From the NCBI GenBank assembly GCA_016125285.1, contig WGMA01000048.1, positions 1 through 64,000 on the forward strand: 64,000 bases of DNA, given 5' to 3'. A program made the position numbers and the translations under genes. The notes beneath the pieces were generated by a model, which was not told the origin of the DNA, did not search any database, and saw only the letters and a list, made by a program, of their open reading frames with translations. Below are positions 53,845-61,504 of this stretch, piece by piece. The stretch's first letter is position 1; every line of letters starts with the position of its first letter. This DNA comes from Phycisphaera sp. (GTDB lineage: Bacteria; Planctomycetota; Phycisphaerae; Phycisphaerales; Zrk34).

Positions 53845-54872
53845 CCGACGACACCGGCGCTATCGTAGAGGCGTACGACACCGACGCCTACGGCAACACG
53901 CTGGTCTTCGACGCCGCGGGCACGGGTGGCGAATGGTTCGCAGACGATGTCACGCAAACGCCGGCGCCGACCAACGACTACATCTTCACCGGGCGAAGGT
54001 ACGACCCCGAGACCGAGATCTACTTCTACAGGTCGCGATACTACGTGCCGAAACAAGGGCGATTCATCTCAAGAGACTCCTTTGACTATCGAGATGGCAT
54101 GAATCTGTATTTCTACGTGAGCGATTCACCAACAGTATTTGTCGATCCTGGCGGAACAGCCAAGCAGTTTACGTTTAAGGCTGACTGGGAACCTCTGTAC
54201 CATCGCCCATGGAAGCTTGAAGGAGTCACCGTCCAACAGGTTCCTTTGGGCAAACTAGAGTGGTCATTTGATTTTGAGTGTGATCAAACTAAAGATAAGA
54301 AGCCGCTTCTCAAATGGAAAGATGGTGCCGAACAATTCTCTGGGACACCATACTTCACTGCATCGACAGCAGAGAATATCGCGGAAAGATATTCTCCAAT
54401 GTTCGCTGCTGAAGAAGTTCGAATATTTGATCAAGACATTCGCGTTCGACCAATCGGTGATGACAGGGCATGTGTGGCAGTTACATACAAAGGTGAGATT
54501 GCGCTCATGCTCAAGGTAAGGTCTCCAGCGCCAATTAAGGGCGTCGGATCAATTGATCAGAAAGATTTTCGAGGTTCAATATCACTTCGAAGAGTCGCAA
54601 TGGTCTGCTGTTGCTGCAGGGGCGACGAGATAGATTGGTCCAGTGTGCCAACGGGCAAGAGAGGCGCTCCTCTCACTGGCCAAAATGTGAAATATGGAAG
54701 GCAGCCAAATCAACACGGCTATTTCCTGGCAACGCCCGATAGGGCAACATACGGACAGTGTGGGGAGACGAAGAAGTTCCTTGAGACATTTCTTATCACT
54801 ACAACGAAGAGTGGGAGCCGAAAGCCTGCGCCGAATCCTGCTGTGCCTCCATTCTATGACGAGCCCCAGTAA
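53583..54872 (+). CDS. RHS core and C-terminal tip, continuing after a one-base shift
   Basis: Reads VTYDARSRRIRKVVSNGG and continues the RHS repeats. The RHS core signature is complete: YDPETEIYFYRSRYYVPKQG, RFISRDSFDYRDGMNLYFYV and SPTVFVDPGG. After DPGG (about 54150) about 240 residues form a variable C-terminal tip with MVCCCCRGDEIDW; I recognise no toxin family. From about 54060 base composition becomes AT-rich, as in exchangeable RHS tips. The shift lies at gag/tcacg (53581-53590): re-reading one g restores the frame, so a one-base deletion or sequencing error is likely. Confidence 0.8.
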   Translation, partial: VTYDARSRRIRKVVSNGGLSGTLANGATNYIYSGTQCCEERDGSDTPQVQYVWGRYIDEMLQQRVDVSGAPEDRYLLSDTLYRSVAMTDDTGAIVEAYDTDAYGNTLVFDAAGTGGEWFADDVTQTPAPTNDYIFTGRRYDPETEIYFYRSRYYVPKQGRFISRDSFDYRDGMNLYFYVSDSPTVFVDPGGTAKQFTFKADWEPLYHRPWKLEGVTVQQVPLGKLEWSFDFECDQTKDKKPLLKWKDGAEQFSGTPYFTASTAENIAERYSPMFAAEEVRIFDQDIRVRPIGDDRACVAVTYKGEIALMLKVRSPAPIKGVGSIDQKDFRGSISLRRVAMVCCCCRGDEIDWSSVPTGKRGAPLTGQNVKYGRQPNQHGYFLATPDRATYGQCGETKKFLETFLITTTKSGSRKPAPNPAVPPFYDEPQ

Positions 54873-54911
54873 CTCCCACATGACATAAGGTGTGCATCAG
54901 AGGAAACTGTT

Positions 54912-55325
54912 ATGAGATTTGGATCTTTAGCCTGCATTGTAACGCTCATTGCGTTAGGGGGCTGTAGTCAGAATAAGCACTATCTTTACTACATGCCCCT
55001 CAAATCTAACGATCTGATTCAGCGCAGAGGCGTCTACAAGCCTGGCGATGACACATTCTTAATAGAAAGAGGAAAGGCATATGTTCTTGTAGCGGTAGTA
55101 AATGAGCAAACGAGGGCATCGGCTCCAGAGATTGAGGCTCATTGGCCAATCACAAGGGGGCTCATTGCCGCTATGAAAAAGAATAATCCCGAACTTAAGC
55201 CATACTGGCCGGATCCGCATTCAAAATACGGTGGCGTACCCTGGTTGCCCGAAGAAGAGGAAGAACTGTGGTGGGATGATGCTAAGAAGTTAAGATCGCA
55301 TTTTAGGAATAGTCGAGATCCGTAA
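54912..55325 (+). CDS. Small lipoprotein, candidate immunity protein of the RHS tip
   Basis: 137 residues. Signal with lipobox LGGC (Cys18). The mature part contains YYMPLKSNDLIQRRGVYKPG, FLIERGKAYVLVAVVN, WLPEEEEELWW and an Arg-rich end. AGGAAACTGTT precedes the ATG. The gene is as AT-rich as the RHS tip and lies 39 bases downstream, the usual place for an RHS immunity gene. Lipoprotein immunity would imply a periplasmic or outer-surface target, which is unusual for RHS toxins. Immunity function is inference. Confidence 0.65.
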   Translation: MRFGSLACIVTLIALGGCSQNKHYLYYMPLKSNDLIQRRGVYKPGDDTFLIERGKAYVLVAVVNEQTRASAPEIEAHWPITRGLIAAMKKNNPELKPYWPDPHSKYGGVPWLPEEEEELWWDDAKKLRSHFRNSRDP

Positions 55326-55567
55326 GAGACTATAGCGCCCCAACGAGTTTGTGATGAACATCTCCCCTGACATCGCGAGGCATTCTCGAAAAAACAACGA
55401 GTTGCAGAGGGCTCGCGCGTGTCTATCTGACATCGCGGTGGTGTACCATCTCCTCTGTAAATTGCTCCGTTGTTGGAGCAAATTGCTGAGGCCGGAGGGC
55501 GGGGCAGATTATACTGGCGAGCTTGTGAAGATGTTCCACGGAAAATGCGAGTTCGAACGCAACACTC

Positions 55568-55587
55568 ACTACCGGATACTACCGGAT
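55568..55587. repeat. Tandem ACTACCGGAT pair beside attR
   Basis: Two adjacent exact copies of ACTACCGGAT (55568-55577, 55578-55587). The same 10-mer forms the palindrome at 23967-23988 beside attL. It is a likely arm-type integrase or excisionase site. Confidence 0.75.
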
Positions 55588-55591
55588 TGGC

Positions 55592-55697
55592 GGCGATTTA
55601 CTGCGAGAACACGCGATAAAAGGCGATTTGATGCGAAGTCTTGCGATTCGCTTGTCCATGTGTAAAATGTTGCAAATACATTGCTTCTGGGCGATTT
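55592..55697. repeat. Three GGCGATTT repeats near the right end
   Basis: GGCGATTT occurs at 55592-55599, 55622-55629 and 55690-55697, within 125 bases of attR, all in the same orientation. Further GCGAT variants lie between. They could be extra binding sites of the recombination machinery. The rest of the 390-base gap (55326-55715) shows one weak inverted repeat (TTGCTCC/GGAGCAA, 55462-55481) and no supported gene. Confidence 0.5.
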
Positions 55698-55715
55698 CGG
55701 GTGAGGCGATACGGC

Positions 55716-55762
55716 GCTTCCCAAGCTGAATGTCGAGGGTTCGAGCCCCTTCACCCGCTTTG
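55716..55762 (+). repeat. attR, right 47-bp direct repeat
   Basis: Exact copy of 23847-23893 comprising the anticodon-arm to 3' end portion of tRNA-Gly plus three bases. No acceptor 5' half precedes it, so it is a fragment and not a second tRNA gene. It marks the right end of the island. Confidence 0.95.
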
Positions 55763-55766
55763 AATG

Positions 55767-55806
55767 ACGCCCGTTGTCAGCGCATGACAGCGGGCGTTTT
55801 TTATTT
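55767..55806 (+). terminator. Strong terminator, originally that of tRNA-Gly
   Basis: A 13-bp stem (ACGCCCGTTGTCA at 55767-55779 with TGACAGCGGGCGT at 55785-55797) is followed by a T-rich tail. It lies four bases after attR. Because no terminator follows the intact tRNA at 23818, this one was probably its own before integration. Confidence 0.85.
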
Positions 55807-55903
55807 GATGGCGACGTGGCGTGGCGCCGTGCCGGTCAAATAGTTGAGTCGGCTTATATGGCCGGGGCCGCGACGCCGTCATATACTGGACAGCGAAATC
55901 CGC

Positions 55904-58420
55904 ATGATCGCTATGAAGTTACGTCCCTCAAACGCGAGTGCCGGCCCCGCCGACATGCCTGATTCATTCCCTAAACCACGCACGCCCCGCGCCGTGGCCG
56001 CAGCTGGCCCGGTGGGGATTGCGACGATGACGCTCGGCCTGCTGTTGGCGTTCGGCGCGGCGGTCCATGCGGACGACGCGATGGAGAAGACGGTCCGGCC
56101 GTTCTTCGCCGAGTACTGCACGAAGTGTCACGGCGAGAAGAAGCACAAGGGCAACCTGCGGCTGGACACGCTGAAGATCGACTTCGACTCGCCCAAGACC
56201 ATGGGGCACTGGGAAGAGGTGATGAACCGCATCAACTCCGGCGACATGCCGCCGGAGGACGAGCCGCGGCCGAAGCCCGCGGCGGTGGCGACGATGGCGG
56301 AGTGGATCATCGGGCAGCTGCGCGAGGGCGAGGTGGCCAAGCAGTCGTCCGCGGGCGAACTGGTGGCGTTCCGCAAGCTATCGCGCGAGGAATACGCCAA
56401 CACGATCCGCGACCTGCTCGGCGTGAACTTCGACGTGACCGGCCCCGGCGGCCTGCCGGAGGACCCCGACTGGAAGGGCTTCGAGCGCATCGGCTCGGTG
56501 CTGACACTGTCGCCGTCGCACGTCGAGAAGTACCTCAACGCGGCCGACGCGATCCTCGACGAGGCGTTGTCGCTGCGGCCGGAGCCGAAGCGCGACGTGA
56601 TCGCGTGGACGCCGTTCAAGCTGCGGTGGCATGAGTACCAGAAGGAGTTCGAGTCGCGCGGCACCGCCGACCAGGTCCGCATCGAGATCGTGCCGAACAA
56701 CTACACGACGGACTCGTGGCCGATCGAGATCAAGACGACGGGCGACTACGCGATCCGCGTGAAGCTCAGCGGGCTGCGGCCGGAGGGCGGTCGGGCGCCG
56801 CGTCTGAAGGTGTACATGACGAGCATCGACAAGACGCTGCTCGAGCGCGACATCGACGCGCCCGAGGACAAGCCGATCACCGTCGAGGCGCACGTGCATC
56901 TCGTCGCGGGGCGGTACCCCGTGCGGCTGATCAACTCCGTGCCCGGCCCGAACCCCGAGGCGCGCCGTTCGCGTCACTCCGGCACGGCGACGGCGTTCAC
57001 CACGACGCACAGCCGCGTGCCGTGGCAGCTCAAGCTGACCGACGACGACTTCAAGCCGATCCAGCCGACGCTGATCATCGACTCGGTGGAGTGGGACGGC
57101 CCGATCGTCGACTCGTGGCCGACCGGCGCGCATCAGCGCATCTACTTCGGCGGGCCGAACGCGACCAAGGACCCGGCGTACGCCCGCGAGATTGTCACGC
57201 GGTTCGCCGACCGCGCGTGGCGGCGTCCGTCCAAGCCCGAGGAGATCGACCACCTGCTCAAGCCGTTCGAGAAGGCGCAGGAACTCGGCCTGAGCTTCGA
57301 GCTGTCGGTTCGCAACGCGCTGCTCGCGGTGCTCTGCTCGAAGAGCTTCCTGTACATCGAAGAAGGCGATGTGAACAAGCCGTCGCCCACGATCAACGAC
57401 TGGGAACTGGCGTCGCGGCTGTCGTACTTCCTGTGGAGCACAATGCCGGACCAGCGGCTGTTCGACCTGGCGCGCGAGGGCAAGCTGCACGAGCCCGCGA
57501 CGCTGCGTGAGCAGGTCCGCCGCATGCTCGACGATCCGAATGCGGCCGCGTTCGCCGAGAGCTTCCCGCGGCAGTGGCTGCAGCTGCGCAAGGTCGGCAT
57601 GTTCCCGCCGGACAAGGTGCTCTACCCGGAGTACGACGAGAACCTCGAGCAGAGCATGGTCGCCGAGACGCTCGGCTTCTTCGGTGAGGTGCTGCATCGC
57701 AACGACAGCCTCCGCGAGTTCCTCGACTCGGACTGGACGATGCTCAACGAACGCCTCGCGACGCACTACGGGATCGACGGCGTGCGCGGCGACCAGATGC
57801 GGCGCGTGGCGCTGAAGCCCGAGGACCACCGCGGCGGGCTGCTCACGCAGGCGTCGATCCTCGGCCTGACCTCGGACGGCACGCGGCACCGCCCGGTGCA
57901 CCGCGGCGTGTGGGTGCTGGAATCGATCATCGGCAAGCCCCCACCGCCGCCGCCCGCCAACGTGCCCGCGCTGAGCACGCCCGCGCCCAACACGCCGAAG
58001 ACGACCGTGCGCGAGAAGCTCGAGCAGCACCGCGCCGATCCGAACTGCGCCGCCTGCCACGCGAAGATCGATCCGCTGGGCGTGGCGTTCGACAACTACG
58101 ACGCCATCGGCCGGTGGCGCACGGTGGAGACCGTCCGCGAGGGCACCGGCGCCAACCCGACGCTCGACGCCAGCGGCAAGCTGCCCGACGGTCGCGCCTT
58201 CGCGAACGGCCAGGAGCTCAAGAAGCTGCTCGTCGACGACGTCGACAAGTTCGCCGCGGCGTTCACGTCGAAGCTCGCGACGTACGCGATGCGTCGGGGG
58301 ATGACCTTTTCCGACCGCGAGATCCTCAAGGACATCGCCGCGCAATCCAGGGCCGACGACTACCGGCTGCGGTCGCTGATCGAATCGTTTGTGACCAGTC
58401 CGCTGTTCCTCAAACGCTAG
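55904..58420 (+). CDS. Planctomycete cytochrome protein (DUF1587/1592/1588/1585 type)
   Basis: 838 residues. The membrane signal (TMTLGLLLAFGAAVHADD) ends near residue 55. The haem motif CTKCHGEKKHKGN follows (about 72). DUF1587 (FRKLSREEYANTIRDLLGV), DUF1595/1592 (DWELASRLSYFLWSTMPD, AESFPRQWLQLRKVG), DUF1588 with CAACHAKIDPLGVAFDNYD (about 715) and DUF1585 at the end occur in the standard order. It is a secreted haem-bearing protein whose partner is the DUF1552 protein encoded next. Electron-transfer function is assumed for the family. The ATG at 55904 was chosen; TTG 55844 and ATG 55955 are alternatives. Confidence 0.88.
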   Translation: MIAMKLRPSNASAGPADMPDSFPKPRTPRAVAAAGPVGIATMTLGLLLAFGAAVHADDAMEKTVRPFFAEYCTKCHGEKKHKGNLRLDTLKIDFDSPKTMGHWEEVMNRINSGDMPPEDEPRPKPAAVATMAEWIIGQLREGEVAKQSSAGELVAFRKLSREEYANTIRDLLGVNFDVTGPGGLPEDPDWKGFERIGSVLTLSPSHVEKYLNAADAILDEALSLRPEPKRDVIAWTPFKLRWHEYQKEFESRGTADQVRIEIVPNNYTTDSWPIEIKTTGDYAIRVKLSGLRPEGGRAPRLKVYMTSIDKTLLERDIDAPEDKPITVEAHVHLVAGRYPVRLINSVPGPNPEARRSRHSGTATAFTTTHSRVPWQLKLTDDDFKPIQPTLIIDSVEWDGPIVDSWPTGAHQRIYFGGPNATKDPAYAREIVTRFADRAWRRPSKPEEIDHLLKPFEKAQELGLSFELSVRNALLAVLCSKSFLYIEEGDVNKPSPTINDWELASRLSYFLWSTMPDQRLFDLAREGKLHEPATLREQVRRMLDDPNAAAFAESFPRQWLQLRKVGMFPPDKVLYPEYDENLEQSMVAETLGFFGEVLHRNDSLREFLDSDWTMLNERLATHYGIDGVRGDQMRRVALKPEDHRGGLLTQASILGLTSDGTRHRPVHRGVWVLESIIGKPPPPPPANVPALSTPAPNTPKTTVREKLEQHRADPNCAACHAKIDPLGVAFDNYDAIGRWRTVETVREGTGANPTLDASGKLPDGRAFANGQELKKLLVDDVDKFAAAFTSKLATYAMRRGMTFSDREILKDIAAQSRADDYRLRSLIESFVTSPLFLKR

Positions 58421-58432
58421 GACGGATCCATC

Positions 58433-59845
58433 ATGGGCAACATCAACTCACAGCGCTGGCTGCTCGACCGGCGTCACTTCCTGCGCGGCGTCGGCACGAC
58501 GATGGCGCTGCCGCTGCTCGACGCCATGGTGCCGCTGAATGCGAGCAAGGTGGCCCGCGCCGCCGAGGCGGCGAGCAAGCCGCGCCGCAGCGTCTTCGTC
58601 TACATCCCCAACGGCGTGAACGGCATGACGTGGCAGGTAACGCAGGCTGGCAGGGGCTACGCGATGTCGACGACGCTCAAGCCGCTCGAGAAACACCGCG
58701 ACAACTTCACCGTCTTCAGCGGCCTGCACCACCCCAACGGCATCGGTCAGGCGCACGTCTGCGCCGACACGTGGCTGACCGCCGCGAAGATCGACGCGCA
58801 GAGCGGCCGCAAGTACGAGAACACCGTGTCGTGCGACCAGGTCATGGCCGAGGTCGTGGGACAGCAGACGCGGTTCCCGTCGCTCGAGCTGTCGATCTCG
58901 TCGGGCACAGGCCAGCCGTTCAACTCCAACACGCTGGCGTTCTCGCGCGACGGCGTGCCGCTGCCCGCGGAGGACAACCCCAAGCACGTGTTCAACCGGT
59001 TGTTCGGCGAGGTGCCCGGCGGCATCGAGGCGCAGCGGATGGGCCTGACGATGCGGCGCAGCGTGCTCGACTCCGTGATGGAAGACGCCGGTGCGCTGCG
59101 GCGCAACCTCGGCAAGGACGACCGCACGAAGCTCGACGAATACCTGCACGCGGTGCGCGACGTGGAGAAGCGCACCGAGCGCCTCGACGCGTGGCTGGAC
59201 ATCCCCAAGCCGGAGGTGCCGAAGGACCTGGCCGCGCCGTTCCAGCGTGACGTGCCCAAGGCGCAGGCCGGGGAATACTGGCGGACGATATTCGACATCA
59301 TCGTGCTCGCGCTCCGCACGGACATGACGCGCGTGGTGACGTACATGAACGGCAGCGAGGGCAACGGCCTGGCCATCCCCGAGATCGGCATCACGCAGGC
59401 CCGCCACAACCTCTCGCACCACAACGGCGACCCCGTCGTGCTCGACCGCCTCGCGCGGTCCGACGAGTTCATCATGGAGCAGTTTGCCAACTTCCTCAAC
59501 GACCTGAGCAACATCCGCGACGGCGACGAGCCGCTGCTCGATCGCACGATGGTCCTGTTCGGCAGCGGCATGAGCTACGGCCACAGCCACAGCAACTCGA
59601 ACCTGCCGATCATGCTCGCGGGCGGGCGCGGCCTCGGACTCAAGCACGGCCAGCACGTCGACTACAACAAGCCGCACCTCAAGGAAGACTACACGCTCAG
59701 CTACGACGAGTGGCGCAGCCTCTGCGGCAAGCCCAAGGACGACAAGGCCCGCCTCAGCAACGTGCTGCTGACGATGCTGCAGAAGATGAACGTGCCGAGC
59801 GAGAGCTTCGTCGACAGCGTCGGCGCCGTTTCGGAGATCGTGTGA
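58433..59845 (+). CDS. DUF1552 protein, Tat-exported
   Basis: 470 residues with a twin-arginine signal (LDRRHFLRGVGTTMALPLLD). DUF1552 motifs are FVYIPNGVNGMTW, FTVFSGLHHPNGIGQAHVCA, GKDDRTKLDEYLHAVRDVEK, LALRTDMTRVVTYMNGSEG and VLFGSGMSYGHSHSNSNLPI. The fold is related to the alkaline-phosphatase-like DUF1501 proteins. It follows the DUF1592-type gene by 12 bases and is its constant partner in planctomycetes. Substrate unknown. Confidence 0.9.
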   Translation: MGNINSQRWLLDRRHFLRGVGTTMALPLLDAMVPLNASKVARAAEAASKPRRSVFVYIPNGVNGMTWQVTQAGRGYAMSTTLKPLEKHRDNFTVFSGLHHPNGIGQAHVCADTWLTAAKIDAQSGRKYENTVSCDQVMAEVVGQQTRFPSLELSISSGTGQPFNSNTLAFSRDGVPLPAEDNPKHVFNRLFGEVPGGIEAQRMGLTMRRSVLDSVMEDAGALRRNLGKDDRTKLDEYLHAVRDVEKRTERLDAWLDIPKPEVPKDLAAPFQRDVPKAQAGEYWRTIFDIIVLALRTDMTRVVTYMNGSEGNGLAIPEIGITQARHNLSHHNGDPVVLDRLARSDEFIMEQFANFLNDLSNIRDGDEPLLDRTMVLFGSGMSYGHSHSNSNLPIMLAGGRGLGLKHGQHVDYNKPHLKEDYTLSYDEWRSLCGKPKDDKARLSNVLLTMLQKMNVPSESFVDSVGAVSEIV

Positions 59846-59848
59846 TTC

Positions 59849-60574
59849 ATGAGGCGATTGACGTCTAATCCAATGCTTGTCGCGCGTGCGAGGCTCGCGC
59901 GGTGCACCGTGCTGTTCGCGGTGATCGCGTGCGGAGCGGCGTGTCTGTACGCCGACGACAAGCCGCTGGCGTTCCCGCCGCTCGGATCGGCGCACCGCAT
60001 CGACGGCGCGCTGTTCGGTGTGGATTTCGTGCATCGCACCGGGCAGTTCCGCACGAGCGACACCGGCGAGCTGGTCGACTTTACGCTGCCGCCCTACGGC
60101 GCGATCCGCTACCTCGACGCCGAGGCGGACCTGCGCGACGTGCCGCTCGGCACGCGGTTCCGCTTCCTGATGATCCAGGACGACGACGGCCGGTTCACGC
60201 GGCTGGTCGCCATGCAGGACGACTTCAGCGCCGACGCCGCCGCGGCCGTTACGTATCGGCTCGACGAAGCGAAGCTCGACGCGGGCACGCTGATCGCCAC
60301 GAAGCACAACGTCGAGCAGAAGCAGGATGACCTCGGCAAGATCGAGCTTCGCGTCACGCCGCAGACACGCGTGTGGAAAGCCGAGAAGCCCGCCGAGCTC
60401 AAGGACCTGACACCGGGCGACGAGTTGCTCTACAACGTCGCCGCAGGCACGGCCGAACACCCCGGCGTGTGCACGGACATCTGGGTCGGTGTCGACACGC
60501 ACAAGGCGGCGACCGAGGCGCAGAAGAAGCGGTTCATCGACGGACGCGCGAAACCCAAGACCGACAAGCCCTGA
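59849..60574 (+). CDS. Secreted hypothetical protein of the DUF1552 operon
   Basis: 241 residues; signal peptide about 14-35 (CTVLFAVIACGAACLYADD). The mature domain is beta-rich (IDGALFGVDFVHRTGQFR, YGAIRYLDAEADLRDVPLGT, GKIELRVTPQTRVWKAEKPA), compatible with repeated OB- or SH3-like barrels. The start is three bases after the DUF1552 stop, so they are co-translated. Family not recognised by name. Confidence 0.7.
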   Translation: MRRLTSNPMLVARARLARCTVLFAVIACGAACLYADDKPLAFPPLGSAHRIDGALFGVDFVHRTGQFRTSDTGELVDFTLPPYGAIRYLDAEADLRDVPLGTRFRFLMIQDDDGRFTRLVAMQDDFSADAAAAVTYRLDEAKLDAGTLIATKHNVEQKQDDLGKIELRVTPQTRVWKAEKPAELKDLTPGDELLYNVAAGTAEHPGVCTDIWVGVDTHKAATEAQKKRFIDGRAKPKTDKP

Positions 60575-60684
60575 CGACACGCGCATCCCGCTCCGCCATG
60601 GGCACGCAAGGCGGACCGACTCTTCCGCATGAGCAACGCGTGCGACGCCGTGACGTCAGGTGATTCGACTCCCGGAGCAACCTT

Positions 60685-61383
60685 ATGAAGACCTCGATTG
60701 TCTGTGTCGCGCTCTGCCTCTGCGCCACCCCATGCCTGGCCGACGGGCCCTGGGATCGGATGCAGTACGGCCCGTTCCTCCAGTCGTCGGTGACGATGCC
60801 GTGGTCGACCGACGGCGAAGAGCTCGACGGCATCACGCTCAAGGGCACGACCGTCAGGCTCGAACACGGCGCGAGCGTCTGCTTCGACACCGACCTGCTG
60901 CGTTACTCCGGCGGGTGGTCCGGCGGATGGCTCAAGGTGATGGGCACGCCGTTCGACGGCACGCACCGGCCGCCCGAGCGCTCCCGCCCGGCCGTCGAGG
61001 GCAAGCTCGTGTTCGGCTCGAGCCCGATTCCCGGCTGGTCGCTGACCGGCGCGTTCAACGACCCGCGACCCGAGCCTTACGGCCCGATCCCCGCGGAGAT
61101 CGCGAAGTATCGCGGGCTCTACGTCCGTGAGAACCGCGTGGCGTTCGAGTACACGGTGGGTGACTGCACCGTGCTCGAGTCGCCCGGCGCGGAGAAGGCG
61201 CAGGACCAGTTGCTGCTCACGCGGAAGAGCGCGAAGCTCTCGCCGGACGGGCTGAATGTGTTCCTCGAGACGCAGCCGCTCGCCCCGGTGATGCAGATCG
61301 CGGTGCGCGTCGACGTCGACGGCGCCGACGGCAAGCCGATCGTTCAGGCGATCTACGGGACGATCAACAAGCTGCCCGACTGA
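60685..61383 (+). CDS. Secreted DUF6797-type protein
   Basis: 232 residues with a signal peptide (1-19, ending CLADG). The body matches the DUF6797 pattern found at the N-terminus of membrane-bound-dehydrogenase-like proteins: FLQSSVTMPWSTDGEELDGI, VCFDTDLLRYSGGWSGGWLK, YRGLYVRENRVAFEYTVGDC and VLESPG. Here the domain is a separate gene that stops before the usual dehydrogenase part. It probably works with the blue-copper protein and the propeller protein downstream. Confidence 0.75.
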   Translation: MKTSIVCVALCLCATPCLADGPWDRMQYGPFLQSSVTMPWSTDGEELDGITLKGTTVRLEHGASVCFDTDLLRYSGGWSGGWLKVMGTPFDGTHRPPERSRPAVEGKLVFGSSPIPGWSLTGAFNDPRPEPYGPIPAEIAKYRGLYVRENRVAFEYTVGDCTVLESPGAEKAQDQLLLTRKSAKLSPDGLNVFLETQPLAPVMQIAVRVDVDGADGKPIVQAIYGTINKLPD

Positions 61384-61504
61384 CGCGACCCCGCCGCGCC
61401 ACGCGGGCAGACCGACGTTAAAATAATCGAGCCGACTGGGTGAATATCCATCACTAACGCTATATAGTTGCGTGGCCCCAAAACCTTGGAAGGAGCGGAT
61501 ACGC

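Noticed and set aside
46740-54872. Type VI secretion or Tc-toxin locus
   Set aside because: No VgrG, PAAR, Hcp, sheath or Tc A/B components are visible; only the RHS protein is present.
55351-55665. Plus-strand frame of 104 codons near attR
   Set aside because: It covers the tandem 10-mers and GGCGATTT repeats, has no ribosome site, and the translation shows no domain-like pattern.
55569-55754. Minus-strand frame starting KGLEPSTFSLGS
   Set aside because: It runs antisense through the tRNA fragment; frames of this type recur wherever such tRNA sequence occurs and are spurious.
55716-55759. Second tRNA-Gly gene
   Set aside because: Only the anticodon-arm to 3' part is present; no acceptor 5' strand or D arm precedes it.
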